From: Bacillota bacterium
GTDB taxonomy: Bacteria; Bacillota; Clostridia; Christensenellales; Christensenellaceae
Assembly (NCBI GenBank): GCA_023393165.1
Contig: JAEWMJ010000002.1
Coordinates: forward strand, 124,001 to 188,000
DNA length: 64,000 bases
Reading direction: 5' to 3'
Part shown: one piece after another, positions 48,310-57,226 of the stretch
How positions within the stretch are numbered: position 1 is the stretch's first letter
Layout of the letters: each line of letters starts with the position of its first letter
Notes under the pieces: model-generated
Database searches by the model: none
Told to the model about the DNA's origin: nothing
What the model saw: the letters and a program-made list of their open reading frames with translations, nothing else
Translations under genes and position numbers: made by a program

Positions 48310-49294
48310 AATCAGCCGCCGTTAACTGGAAATTGTATTTCTCTGCAAATCCGCCCGTCATTATTATTTTTTTATCTTCCGTAACAAAAAGGGCGTCTAT
48401 TCCATTTTGTTCTGCAAATTCAAGTCCCTTTTCCGGCCCCAATACAAACAGCGCGGTGGAATACGCGTCCGTAAGTATGCCGGACTGCGATACGATCATA
48501 GCGGAAAAAAGGCCGCTTTCCGCCGGCCTGCCGGTTTCCGGATCCAGGATATGATGGTACCGCACGCCGTCCTTTATAAAATATTTTTCGTAAACGCCTG
48601 AAGTGGATGTAAAAATTTCCTCAAGTTCCACTGTTGCGATATAATCGTTCGCTTCTCCCAGCGGGTCCCGCACGCCGATCCTGTATTTCCGGCCGTCCGG
48701 CTTCCTGCCCACCACAGCGATACTCCCTCCGAGGTCAATCAAAGCCGAAGATACGCCCATCCGCCTTAAGTTTTCAGCCGTCTTATCCAGCGCATACCCC
48801 TTTGCGATTCCGCCCAGGTCCAGGCTTGCGCCATTTATCAGGCGCACGGTGCCGTCCGGATCAATCGCAACATCACGATAATCCGTTAAGGGAAGAAGCG
48901 CGCCGATCTCATCCTGAGCCGGCACGATATCCGTATCCCGCTCTCCGATTCCCCAAAGCTCGATAAGCGGATTTAAAGCCGGATTAAAAGCGCCCTGCGT
49001 TTGGTCCGCCACATCAAGCGCCTTTTGGATAACCTCCAGGGTTTCGGATCCCACCTTGCAGCTCCCTTGCTGATTCAGTTTATAAATATCCGCGCCTTTC
49101 AGGGTTTTGGACATTTCATTTTCTATCCGGGACAATATCTGCACATTTTCTTCCGCAATTTTCTTGTCGCCGTAGTAAGACTGCGAAAAAAAAGTGTCCA
49201 TCACAAAAGCGGTATCGGTTACAGCCTTATTTCCCGAACAGCCTGTGCAAAAAATAAACGCGCAGGCAAGCAACAACGCAAATTTCTTGATCAT
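48296..49294 (-). CDS. apbE: FAD:protein FMN transferase, lipoprotein
   Basis: Attaches FMN covalently to threonine of target proteins such as NqrC/RnfG-like subunits. From the ATG at 49294 it has 332 residues, with a lipoprotein signal (FCTGC, cysteine C19). Landmarks are MDTFFSQSYYG, VADQTQGAFNPALNPL, GASLDLGGIAKGYALDKTAENL and the C-terminal ILTDAYSTALFVLG (aspartate for Mg2+). A 24-residue longer frame is rejected because AAAAGGCG precedes this ATG. It begins the apbE-NusGII-Gx group. Confidence 0.95.
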   Translation of the reverse strand: MIKKFALLLACAFIFCTGCSGNKAVTDTAFVMDTFFSQSYYGDKKIAEENVQILSRIENEMSKTLKGADIYKLNQQGSCKVGSETLEVIQKALDVADQTQGAFNPALNPLIELWGIGERDTDIVPAQDEIGALLPLTDYRDVAIDPDGTVRLINGASLDLGGIAKGYALDKTAENLRRMGVSSALIDLGGSIAVVGRKPDGRKYRIGVRDPLGEANDYIATVELEEIFTSTSGVYEKYFIKDGVRYHHILDPETGRPAESGLFSAMIVSQSGILTDAYSTALFVLGPEKGLEFAEQNGIDALFVTEDKKIIMTGGFAEKYNFQLTAADYEVV

Positions 49295-49538
49295 TGAACG
49301 CCTTTTACCAGAAAGATAATTGCTATCACTATAAAAGGGATAAGAAATATAAGCCTTTTTTGCCACAGTTTCATCCTCGGTACCTCCGAATCACATTATA
49401 CCATATTTTCTCCTGCCGCGCGCGCCAGATGACAGGCGATAAAATGTTGAAAAACACTCATTTATCCAAGAGATAGGTGTTTTAATATTTTATTTTTTAT
49501 GTTATATTAAAATTTATGATAAAAGAAAGGTAACTTTT

Positions 49539-51227
49539 ATGGAACTAAAGGAAAACATCGCTAAAGCCGCGGCGGACGCCGCCGGTTTGGATTATAAGGA
49601 TATACTGGACATGCTGGAGGTCCCGCCGGATTCAAATATGGGCGACCTGGCGCTCCCGTGTTTCAGAATGGCAAAACTGCTGCGCCTCTCCCCGCAAAAA
49701 ATAGCGCAGGATCTGCAATCCAAAATGGAAAGGCCCGAAGGCGTATCCAAAGTCGAACTGCAGGGCGGATATGTCAACTTTTTCTTTGACCGCTCGGCCT
49801 TTGCCCGCGATACGCTTTCAACCGTGGATGCCGCCGAAGCCTTCGGCTCCAGCGGCATGGGGCAGGGACGCCGCGTGGTGATCGATTATTCCTCGGTCAA
49901 CATCGCCAAGCCCTTTCATATCGGCCATCTGTCCTCAACGGCAATAGGCAATTCGCTTTATAAGATATACAAATATCTCGGGTTTACGCCTGTGGGGATA
50001 AACCATCTGGGCGACTGGGGCACACAGTTTGGCAAGCTGATCGCCGCATACAAGCATTGGGGAGACGACCGCGATATTGAGGAAAACTCCGTTTCCGCGA
50101 TGCTCAAGCTTTACGTGCGTTTTCACGAAGAAGCAAAAAGCGACGAGTCCCTGAACGACGAGGGCCGCGCCTGGTTCAAAAAGATCGAGGACGGCGACCC
50201 GGAAGCGCTTAGGATTTTCGGCTGGTTCTCTGAGCTGACCCTCAGGGAAGCAAAGCGCGTCTATGCAATGCTTGGAATAGAGTTCGATCATTTTACGGGC
50301 GAAAGCTTTTACAACGATAAAATGGACCCGGTCATAGAGGAACTCCGGCAAAAAAACCTGCTGGAACTGGACGAGGGCGCATATATCGTACGCCTGGACG
50401 AATACAGCCTGCCACCTTGTATCGTGCTGAAAACGGACGGCGCCACCCTGTATTCCACCCGCGATCTTGCTGCGGCGGAATACCGCATGAAAACCTTTGA
50501 TTTTTACAAGGCGCTGTATGTCGTTGCCTACCAGCAATCCCTGCATTTCCGCCAGCTGTTCGCGGTTTTGGAAAAAATGGGCAAACCCTGGGCAGGCCGC
50601 TGCGAGCACGTTGCCTTCGGAATGGTTTCCCTGGAAGACGGAACCCTTTCCACGCGCGAGGGAAAGATTGTGCTGCTGGAAGACGTTTTAAACCGTTCCA
50701 TTGAAAAAACGCTTGCAACGATCAATGAAAAAAATCCGGAACTTGAGAACAAGGAAGATGTTGCGCGCCAGGTAGGGATAGGCGCGGTGCTTTACTCCAC
50801 ATTAAGCGCCGGACGGATCAAGGACATTACATTCAGTTTCGACCGCGTGCTCAACTTTGACGGAGAAACCGGACCCTACGTGCAGTACACGCATGCGCGG
50901 GCGTCGAGCGTGCTGCGGAAATTCGACGGAGCGCCCGGCGGCGAAGACTATTCGGCCCTTGACAACGACACGGCTTTCGCCGTGGTTCGCCAGATTGCGG
51001 ATTTTCCGTCTGCAGTCACGGCGGCCGCAAACAAGAACGAGCCATCCATCATAACCAGACATATTACGCTTTTAGCGCAGTATTTTAATAAATATTATTA
51101 CGAATACAGAATCATGGACGGGGACGAACCCGCTACCAAAGCGCGGATACAGCTCACACGGGCGGTTCAGAAAACAATCAGAACAGGCCTTTCCCTGCTG
51201 GGTATCGCCGCGCCTGAAAGGATGTAG
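49539..51227 (+). CDS. argS: Arginine--tRNA ligase
   Basis: Class I synthetase for tRNA-Arg. It has 562 residues, an N-terminal Add1 domain (about 1-100), HIGH motif exactly HIGH (127-130 in KPFHIGHLS), and no canonical KMSKS (STREGK at that place), as usual for ArgRS, then a DALR anticodon-binding domain. GAAAGG precedes the ATG. It lies 7 bases upstream of serS. Confidence 0.97.
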   Translation: MELKENIAKAAADAAGLDYKDILDMLEVPPDSNMGDLALPCFRMAKLLRLSPQKIAQDLQSKMERPEGVSKVELQGGYVNFFFDRSAFARDTLSTVDAAEAFGSSGMGQGRRVVIDYSSVNIAKPFHIGHLSSTAIGNSLYKIYKYLGFTPVGINHLGDWGTQFGKLIAAYKHWGDDRDIEENSVSAMLKLYVRFHEEAKSDESLNDEGRAWFKKIEDGDPEALRIFGWFSELTLREAKRVYAMLGIEFDHFTGESFYNDKMDPVIEELRQKNLLELDEGAYIVRLDEYSLPPCIVLKTDGATLYSTRDLAAAEYRMKTFDFYKALYVVAYQQSLHFRQLFAVLEKMGKPWAGRCEHVAFGMVSLEDGTLSTREGKIVLLEDVLNRSIEKTLATINEKNPELENKEDVARQVGIGAVLYSTLSAGRIKDITFSFDRVLNFDGETGPYVQYTHARASSVLRKFDGAPGGEDYSALDNDTAFAVVRQIADFPSAVTAAANKNEPSIITRHITLLAQYFNKYYYEYRIMDGDEPATKARIQLTRAVQKTIRTGLSLLGIAAPERM

Positions 51228-51234
51228 TTTAAAA

Positions 51235-52512
51235 ATGTTGGACATCAGACGTATCAGAGAAGACCGGAGCGGCGTTGAGTCCGCTCTTGCAAAACGGGGC
51301 AAATCCATTTCACTGGACGAGCTCTTCCGTGTTGACGAACAAAGGCGCGCGCTCCTGCTGGAAGTGGAACAGCTGAAAGCTACAAAAAATAAGGTTTCCC
51401 GCGACATACCCGCAATTAAAAAACAGGGCGGGGACGTGGAATCGCTGATGAGCGAAATGAAAGATTTATCGGTACGCATTCAGGAACTGGACGCAAAAGT
51501 AACCGGGACAGAGGACAGCCTGCAGAAAATACTGCTGAGCATCCCCAATACCCCGCACGAAAGCGTTCTGCCCGGCACCGACGAAAACGACAACAAAGAG
51601 ATCAGAAGGTTCCTGGAACCGACCCATTTTTCGTTTGAGCCCAAGCCCCATTGGGAGATCGGCTGCAATCTGGGCATACTGGATTTTGAAACGGCTTCCC
51701 GCGTCACAGGCGCCAGATTTTCATATTTTGTAGGCCTTGGCGCAAAACTGGACCGCGCGGTTACATTTTTCATGCTCAAAAACCATACCGAAAAGCATGG
51801 ATACACGGAAGTCCTTCCGCCCTATATCGCACACGAGCGTTCCATGACAGGCACCGGACAACTACCCAAGTTTGCGGAAGACATGTTTAAACTGGAAGGC
51901 CTTGATTATTACCTGATCCCGACCGCCGAGGTGCCCCTTACCAATATGTACCGGGATTGCATACTTGAAAAAGAACGCATGCCGATTTACATTACGGCGC
52001 ATACCCCCTGCTTCCGGGCAGAGGCCGGCAGCGCGGGACGCGATACCCGCGGCCTCATACGCCAGCACCAATTCAACAAGGTGGAGCTTGTTAAATTCGT
52101 TGAGCCCCAAACCTCGTATGAGGAACTGGAAAAGCTTCTTTCGGACGCCGAAGAAATATTGCAGCTCTTAAAACTTCCTTACAGGGTCGTACAGCTCTGC
52201 GGCGGAGATCTCGGATTTTCTTCCGCTAAAACCTATGACATCGAAGTATGGATGCCCAGTTACGGCCGTTACGTGGAAATATCCTCCTGCTCTAATTTTG
52301 AGGATTTCCAGGCGCGCAGAGCGGGCATACGCTACCGGGCATCCAAAACCGATAAACCTCAGTTCGTCCACACATTGAACGGAAGCGGCCTGGCTGTCGG
52401 GCGGACGGTCGCGGCCATTATGGAAAACTACCAGCAGGAAGACGGCAGCATTCTGATCCCCGAAGCGCTGCAGGAATTCATGCAGCAGCAGTATATCCGG
52501 GGTATAAAATAG
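51235..52512 (+). CDS. serS: Serine--tRNA ligase
   Basis: Class II synthetase that charges tRNA-Ser (and tRNA-Sec if present). The 425 residues comprise an N-terminal coiled-coil arm (about 30-105), motif 2 in TPCFRAEAGSAGRDTRGLIR and motif 3 in NGSGLAVGRTVAAIMENYQ. It follows argS by 7 bases and is ended by a strong terminator. Confidence 0.97.
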   Translation: MLDIRRIREDRSGVESALAKRGKSISLDELFRVDEQRRALLLEVEQLKATKNKVSRDIPAIKKQGGDVESLMSEMKDLSVRIQELDAKVTGTEDSLQKILLSIPNTPHESVLPGTDENDNKEIRRFLEPTHFSFEPKPHWEIGCNLGILDFETASRVTGARFSYFVGLGAKLDRAVTFFMLKNHTEKHGYTEVLPPYIAHERSMTGTGQLPKFAEDMFKLEGLDYYLIPTAEVPLTNMYRDCILEKERMPIYITAHTPCFRAEAGSAGRDTRGLIRQHQFNKVELVKFVEPQTSYEELEKLLSDAEEILQLLKLPYRVVQLCGGDLGFSSAKTYDIEVWMPSYGRYVEISSCSNFEDFQARRAGIRYRASKTDKPQFVHTLNGSGLAVGRTVAAIMENYQQEDGSILIPEALQEFMQQQYIRGIK

Positions 52513-52555
52513 CACAAGCAAAAACAGGCTCTCAGCGTCCGGCAAATATAAAAAC

Positions 52556-52582
52556 AAGGCAGGATTTCCGTCCTGCCTTTTT
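52556..52582 (+). terminator. Rho-independent terminator after serS
   Basis: AAGGCAGGA-TTTCCG-TCCTGCCTT is a 9-bp stem followed by TTT. Confidence 0.92.
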
Positions 52583-52969
52583 ACATCCCGGATAAGCCGA
52601 AGGCTTTTTCAGACCGCTGATAACCCCCAACTACTGTGTAATTCTGACTTCCCCACTTCGCTGCGGATTCATCCTTCGCGTAAGTTTTCCTTTTCCTTGC
52701 CGCTCGCATTCGTCTCGTGCTCATCTCATGCCCAGTGAATACTGCACTTCCTGTTTCGCCCATGGGGCGCGGCCGTTCCGTTTTCACCGGCGGCCGGCCG
52801 GCTACGCGCTCAAAATGCCTGGCTGGGGTCCCCTGAAAATCGTAGATTTTTGGGGTGAGGTAGTGGGGCTTTCAGCGGTCTTCATAATTTGAAAATTTCT
52901 AATTATAAGAATAATTTTATCGCAAATAATTTGTCATTAAGCTGATATGCCGTAGGCTTTAGGGTTCAT
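52583..52969. other. Non-coding stretch with repeat B copy 2
   Basis: Repeat B (inverted) takes up 52645-52738. CCCCTGAAAATC-GTA-GATTTTTGGGG at 52830-52855 forms a hairpin. The rest is GC-rich then AT-rich, with no convincing ORF. Confidence 0.55.
52645..52738 (-). repeat. Dispersed repeat B, copy 2
   Basis: The reverse complement carries CACTGGGCATGAGATGAGCACGAG-type words, AGCGGC, ACTTACGCGAAG and GAAGTGGGGAAGTCAGAA in the same order as 14642-14730. Confidence 0.65.
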
Positions 52970-53629
52970 TTATATATATTTTTCAACTTTTGATACTTTC
53001 TCCGTCAAATCTCCTATATAGCTTGGAAGTTCGGCAATCTTATTCATGGGAGATAAAGCTAAAAATATCTTGTTCACATTATAGAGTTCATCGATAGCGT
53101 TTAAAAATTCGTCGTACAGATTGTTAGGCTTTTTCTGCGTATTTTTATCCAGATAAGGATTTACGTATTCGACCTGCTCGCGGTCAAGTTCCTCCATTAT
53201 TTTTTTTACCAGTTCCGGTTGATTTTTGATCACGCTTCTGTATTTATTCTGAAACCGCAGCATCCCTTTCTTGTCTCCGCCAAGTTCAAAAGCACAGGAA
53301 CGGACGGATTTTCCTTTTGCCATGGATACCAGAATAAACTTGATCAGCTCGATCGTTTCATTCTCGGAAAATGACACAAAGCTGCAGACTCTGCCCTTGA
53401 TACTGTTTTCCTTTTTCGCCTGTATATAATAAAAATTACGAATGCTATTGGGTTTCCTGCCCGTGAGTTTTGCTATGTTGTCAAACACATTCTTGAGCGG
53501 TCTGCCTTCCGCGTCGGCTTTTCTGATTTCCTCTTTCAACAGCTCTATTTCATTTTGCTTCCATCCGGAACTAAAAACGCTTCTGTTTTCCTCCATATTG
53601 TTTTTCATTTCAGAATTAAAACTGCCCAC
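52970..53629 (-). CDS. Myb/SANT-like putative DNA-binding protein
   Basis: A 219-residue basic protein that looks like two tandem Myb/SANT-type helix-turn-helix units: WKQNEIELLKEEIRKADAEGR...LTGRKPNSIRNFYY (about 20-70) and FSENETIELIKFILVSMAKGKSVRSCAFELGG (about 85-120), followed by a helical, Lys-rich C-terminus. It resembles the RsfA-type prespore regulators in style, but that is not proven. GTG at 53629 follows AGGAGG; a TTG two codons earlier is too close. It is divergent from the unknown gene at 53815, with a terminator-like hairpin between. Confidence 0.6.
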   Translation of the reverse strand: MGSFNSEMKNNMEENRSVFSSGWKQNEIELLKEEIRKADAEGRPLKNVFDNIAKLTGRKPNSIRNFYYIQAKKENSIKGRVCSFVSFSENETIELIKFILVSMAKGKSVRSCAFELGGDKKGMLRFQNKYRSVIKNQPELVKKIMEELDREQVEYVNPYLDKNTQKKPNNLYDEFLNAIDELYNVNKIFLALSPMNKIAELPSYIGDLTEKVSKVEKYI

Positions 53630-53699
53630 ACACAATTACCTCCTAAAAAATGAGCTTTTTTTATTATTCGCAGTTTCCATTTTTTTATTCAAATAAAAA

Positions 53700-53733
53700 A
53701 ACAAAAGCGGCCTCCGGGTAAATTGCTTTTGTT
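53700..53733 (-). promoter_or_regulatory. Terminator-like hairpin in the leader of the Myb-like gene
   Basis: AACAAAAGC and GCTTTTGTT form a 9-bp stem around 16 bases. On the minus strand the stem runs into TTTTTTTATT, 60-70 bases ahead of the GTG start, where an attenuator would lie. It may also serve as a terminator of readthrough from the plus-strand side. Confidence 0.5.
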
Positions 53734-53814
53734 AGACAGTAAAATAATATTCGTAAATATGCTGTCATATTACTGCTACTTACACGAATATCTTTAATGG
53801 AGGGAGGAATATCC

Positions 53815-54831
53815 ATGGAGAAATTTTTTGTTACCCTTTATATCACTTCAAAAATACCCGGGATGGTAAAGGTGAACAACCAGATTCTTGGCGATACCGA
53901 ATCTCCAGTCGTCGCTTCCGTATCCTGCAGCGATATCGTATACATCGAATGGCATTCCATCATTGAGAATTACGCGTCCTGCTTTGTGAAGCTGGAATTC
54001 GACCATGGAGAACTTGTCGAAGCGCCGGTACCTCCTTACTGCAATTTATTCATCTACGAACACAATATTTTTGAAGTATCCATTCTGCCCAGGCAAATTT
54101 ACTACAGTTCGGATGTTATACCCCACATCGTAAGTCAGAGGAATTATGTTTTTGATAAAATCAACTACAGCGCAAGCATCTATTATGATTCCGGGTATGT
54201 CTTCTGTATCGAGAACCAATACGATTTCAGTATCGTTTTTGCGCGATACATTGATTTTAACCTGGCTGACGCGGTCATCGACATGCATTTTATCGCAAAC
54301 ACCTGGTTTGTATGCGCGCATGCAAAAAACAGCATAATCATTTTAAAACACAGCAAATCTGTGGAACTCGTTTATATCGGCGAGGGTACGCTCGATTTCA
54401 AAGACAACGCGCTTTCGGTCTCAACCGTGTTCGATGACCCGGCCGGCCGCCAGAAAGTCATTCAATACGGCATTAAAAACGGCGTGCTTGGCGTCAGGAC
54501 GTATTTCACAAAGATGGATCTGTCCAAAATCACATCGTCTGAAATCGCAGTCCATTCCTTTTTATATTCCATAAAAAACAGTATATTCGACGATGCGCTT
54601 TATTTTCTGGATTCCTCCCTTAACAACCAGACTTCCAGCGAAGACCTGAAAAACTTTTTCGGCGATTTTGAAAAAATACGGACTCATCTTTACCAGAACC
54701 GTATCAAATCCCCAAACATCTGCATCGCATTGTTCAGAAAAATATCCGAAAATCTCTTTATCGCCAAGACCTACTATTTTGACATCAACGTGGTGAACGA
54801 TACTTATAAAATAGTGAACATCAGCGAATAA
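53815..54831 (+). CDS. Uncharacterised 338-residue protein
   Basis: No family could be recognised. The protein is soluble, lacks signal peptide and membrane helices, and is rich in aromatic and beta-forming residues (FFVTLYITSKIPGMVKVNNQIL..., several IYYDSGYVFCIEN-like repeats), suggesting a beta-propeller or beta-sandwich N-terminal part (1-230), then a helical end (235-338). GGAGGGAGGA precedes the ATG at 53815; an in-frame ATG 18 bases earlier overlaps that site. It is divergent to the Myb-like gene and ends at a good terminator. Confidence 0.7.
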   Translation: MEKFFVTLYITSKIPGMVKVNNQILGDTESPVVASVSCSDIVYIEWHSIIENYASCFVKLEFDHGELVEAPVPPYCNLFIYEHNIFEVSILPRQIYYSSDVIPHIVSQRNYVFDKINYSASIYYDSGYVFCIENQYDFSIVFARYIDFNLADAVIDMHFIANTWFVCAHAKNSIIILKHSKSVELVYIGEGTLDFKDNALSVSTVFDDPAGRQKVIQYGIKNGVLGVRTYFTKMDLSKITSSEIAVHSFLYSIKNSIFDDALYFLDSSLNNQTSSEDLKNFFGDFEKIRTHLYQNRIKSPNICIALFRKISENLFIAKTYYFDINVVNDTYKIVNISE

Positions 54832-54879
54832 TAGATACGGAATGTTTAAATACGGCAAAAATGGTTAAATAAACATTGA

Positions 54880-54912
54880 AACCGCAAAAGCACTGCACCT
54901 TTTGCGGTTTTC
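54880..54912 (+). terminator. Rho-independent terminator after the uncharacterised gene
   Basis: AACCGCAAAAG and CTTTTGCGGTT pair perfectly with an 8-base loop, followed by TTC. Confidence 0.8.
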
Positions 54913-54944
54913 ATAAAATATTCGCAAAATTATTTGGAGGAAAA

Positions 54945-55631
54945 ATGCTGTTTTCGGTATATAACAACCTTACGTTTTTGATTATAGTTCCGGGCATCAT
55001 ACTGTCCATGTGGGCGCAATATAAGATCAGCAGAACGTATTCCACCTACTCCAAGATCCCGGGAACGAACCGTGTAACAGGATCTGAGTTCGTTTCGGTT
55101 GTGCTGAGGCAAAACGGCGTTACAGACGTGGCGATCAAACCGGTTAAAGGCAGTCTGACCGATCATTTTGATCCAAGGAAAAGAATCATATCCCTTTCGG
55201 AGGGCGTATATGCGTCCTATTCCATTGCGGCGGTTGCAATCGCAGCCCATGAAGCGGGACATGCCCTGCAGCACGCAAAGGGTTACGCGCCGATCAAGGT
55301 GCGGAGCGCGCTTGTCCCTGTTTTGAGCGTGGTGAGTTCGCTCGCCTTCCCTCTTTTGATCATCGGCGTGATCATGCGGTTTACTCCCCTCATATCCTGG
55401 GCGGCGTACGCATTTTTTGCCGTGTTCATTTTCCAGTTGGTTACCTTGCCCGTTGAAATCAACGCGAGCCGCCGCGCGCTGGCCAATATTGAGGCGTCGC
55501 ATGTGCTCACCGGGGAGGAATACCTGGGGGCGAAAAAAGTGCTCAGCGCCGCGGCGCTCACATATATCGCGGCTCTGTTGACCGCGTTTTTGCAGTTTTT
55601 GAGTCTTTCAGCAATGTCTCGCCGCCGCTGA
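54945..55631 (+). CDS. Zinc metallopeptidase, YugP/PF04298 family
   Basis: A 228-residue membrane metallopeptidase. HEAGH is the zinc motif (AAHEAGHALQHAKGY), and the family block RITGSEFVSVVLRQNGV-type, FDPRKRIISLSEGVYASYSIAAVAIAAHE is present. Three or four membrane helices surround the site. TTTGGAGGA precedes the ATG at 54945, so a 23-residue longer frame, which includes the preceding terminator, is rejected. Targets are unknown. Confidence 0.9.
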   Translation: MLFSVYNNLTFLIIVPGIILSMWAQYKISRTYSTYSKIPGTNRVTGSEFVSVVLRQNGVTDVAIKPVKGSLTDHFDPRKRIISLSEGVYASYSIAAVAIAAHEAGHALQHAKGYAPIKVRSALVPVLSVVSSLAFPLLIIGVIMRFTPLISWAAYAFFAVFIFQLVTLPVEINASRRALANIEASHVLTGEEYLGAKKVLSAAALTYIAALLTAFLQFLSLSAMSRRR

Positions 55632-56284
55632 ATGCGATTATTCTAAATAATATAGATGAGAAGCGCTTCCTGCCTTTTCCATTTCTTTCCTCCCCATATT
55701 TAACGCGAAATTTTTTGTTCACGGCAATTTTGATATTCATGTAGTAAGATTGTGCTAGTATTCCATTGTTTTATGGGTATTCCTCTTTTATTTTCGTCAG
55801 GGGGCCCAGGGAAGATTCCGATTTCTCCCCTTAGGGCCCCCTAACAACCCCCGTAACCCCATTTAATCGGCCCGCAGGGGCTCTGGGTCATACTCTCCAA
55901 GCCTTCTCCAATGCTTGCCCAATCGATTTTGTTATTTCATAAAATTTAACGCTGAATTCATTACCGATCTGTTACTCGATTTAATTTGATCACAATTGCA
56001 ATATTGGTTAATGCTTTGTATTCCGCGACTTACATTATTATTCAAAGGCGGCTGCCCTCTTTATATGAAAAGGGCTCCAGCTTAAAAATGTCGCCCTTTT
56101 ATCGGCTGTTTTTTAGCCGCCAATTGTTCTATGCTCTTTTGCGTTTATTGTTTGATGTACGTAAATGGGGACCCCGCCACAAGTACAACCGGTATTCGTT
56201 TATCGTGATACGAAATACGCGTGTTAATTTTGACCTTTTTTGTTGGTTTTCTTTGGTTTTACCTTTCTTTTTTCGAAAAGAAAG
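55632..56284. other. 650-bp non-coding stretch with repeats A, D and a GC hairpin
   Basis: AGGGGGCCC (55799-55807) pairs with GGGCCCCCT (55834-55842). Repeat A (inverted) follows at 55858-55926. An AT-rich part with a 100-codon frame (55986-56288) then ends in repeat D, and that frame is not considered a gene. No RNA family was recognised. Confidence 0.55.
55858..55926 (-). repeat. Dispersed GC-rich repeat A, copy 3
   Basis: The reverse complement reads TTGGGCAAGC...GACCC-AGAGCCCCTGCGGGCCGATTAAATGGG-like words, closest to copy 2 at 47379-47450. Confidence 0.55.
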
Positions 56285-56293
56285 GTAAAAAAA
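56242..56293 (-). repeat. AT-rich palindrome D, copy 3
   Basis: TTTTACCTTTCTTTT-TTCG-AAAAGAAAGGTAAAA (56257-56290) with the tail GTTGGTTTTCTTTGG on the left, the same tail as in copy 1 (inverted). Confidence 0.6.
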
Positions 56294-56315
56294 GAGGACG
56301 GAAAATCTTCCGTCC
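56285..56315 (-). terminator. Rho-independent terminator of noc
   Basis: On the minus strand GGACGGAA-GATT-TTCCGTCC is followed by TCTTTTTTTACC. Confidence 0.92.
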
Positions 56316-56383
56316 CAAGCAAATAGGGGTATTGGGATTAAACATATAAAACTTGAATAAACGGGTTATATGGATTTATCCCG

Positions 56384-57226
56384 TTATTTGAATACCACGC
56401 TTGAGGGTTTTTGAAGCCGGATGTTGATATTCACGGCGTCGTCCTGCTCCTCAACGTCGCAATGCGCGTTTACTCCCGCGTCCTTGATCTGGTTGACAGC
56501 TTTTTTGATGGTATTGATATAGATCCTGTAATCGCGGAAAAGATACGCCAGTTTCTTGGTTACCGTTTCCCCGTCATACAGTTTCTTGATCTCCTGCTCC
56601 ACCAATTGTTCGGTTTCACGCACAGACAGCGAGTTCTTTACAATGGTTTTGATCAGCCGGAGCTGCATTTCTTCGTTATGCAGCCGCAGCAGCGTACGCG
56701 CATGCCGTTCCGTGAGGCCCGACTGAACGATACAACCTCTTACATTTTTTGGCAGTTTTAAAATCCGAAGCTTGTTCGCTATGGTAGACTGGTTTTTCCC
56801 CAGCTTACGCGCAAGCATTTCCTGGGTAAAACCGTGTTCTTTCATGAGGCTCAGGTATCCTTCTGCTTCTTCAAAAAAGTGAAGGTTCTCCCGCTGCAGG
56901 TTCTCTATCATGGCAAGGATAGCGCTGTCCTGCTCTGCCGACGGTTCCAGAACGATCGCCGCGATAGATGTTTCCCCCAGCATCTTACAGGCGCGCAGCC
57001 TGCGTTCACCGGCAATCAATTCAAAATAACCACTTTCGGTTTTGCGCACGGTGATAGGCTGCAGCAGGCCGTAATTCCTTATGGAAGAAGCTAGTTCAGC
57101 TATACCTTCCTCATGAAAGGTTTTTCTGGGCTGGTTTGGATTCGGTTTTATATCGGATATCAGTATCGTACTCAAAACCGCTTCGCTGGTAGGCTGCTTG
57201 TCCGTCAATCTTGCAAATTTAAGCAT
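56384..57226 (-). CDS. noc: Nucleoid occlusion protein Noc (ParB family)
   Basis: A CTPase-type ParB-family protein that binds dispersed Noc sites and blocks division over the nucleoid. It has 280 residues: ParB N-domain with GERRLRACKMLGE, ENLQRENL, the helix-turn-helix QEMLARKLGKNQSTIANKLRIL (about 135-160), and a C-terminal domain with INTIKKAVNQIKDAGVN typical of Noc rather than Spo0J. GGGGTG precedes the ATG. It is divergent from soj-spo0J. A candidate Noc site occurs at 21686-21699. Confidence 0.88.
   Translation of the reverse strand: MLKFARLTDKQPTSEAVLSTILISDIKPNPNQPRKTFHEEGIAELASSIRNYGLLQPITVRKTESGYFELIAGERRLRACKMLGETSIAAIVLEPSAEQDSAILAMIENLQRENLHFFEEAEGYLSLMKEHGFTQEMLARKLGKNQSTIANKLRILKLPKNVRGCIVQSGLTERHARTLLRLHNEEMQLRLIKTIVKNSLSVRETEQLVEQEIKKLYDGETVTKKLAYLFRDYRIYINTIKKAVNQIKDAGVNAHCDVEEQDDAVNINIRLQKPSSVVFK

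Noticed and set aside
49440..49538. Possible T-box leader before argS
   Set aside because: No T-box consensus block or anticodon-loop arrangement is seen; only a weak AAAACAC/GTGTTTT hairpin.
55986..56288. 100-codon open frame on the plus strand
   Set aside because: It runs across palindrome D, has no ribosome binding site and codes for an unlikely Phe-rich peptide.
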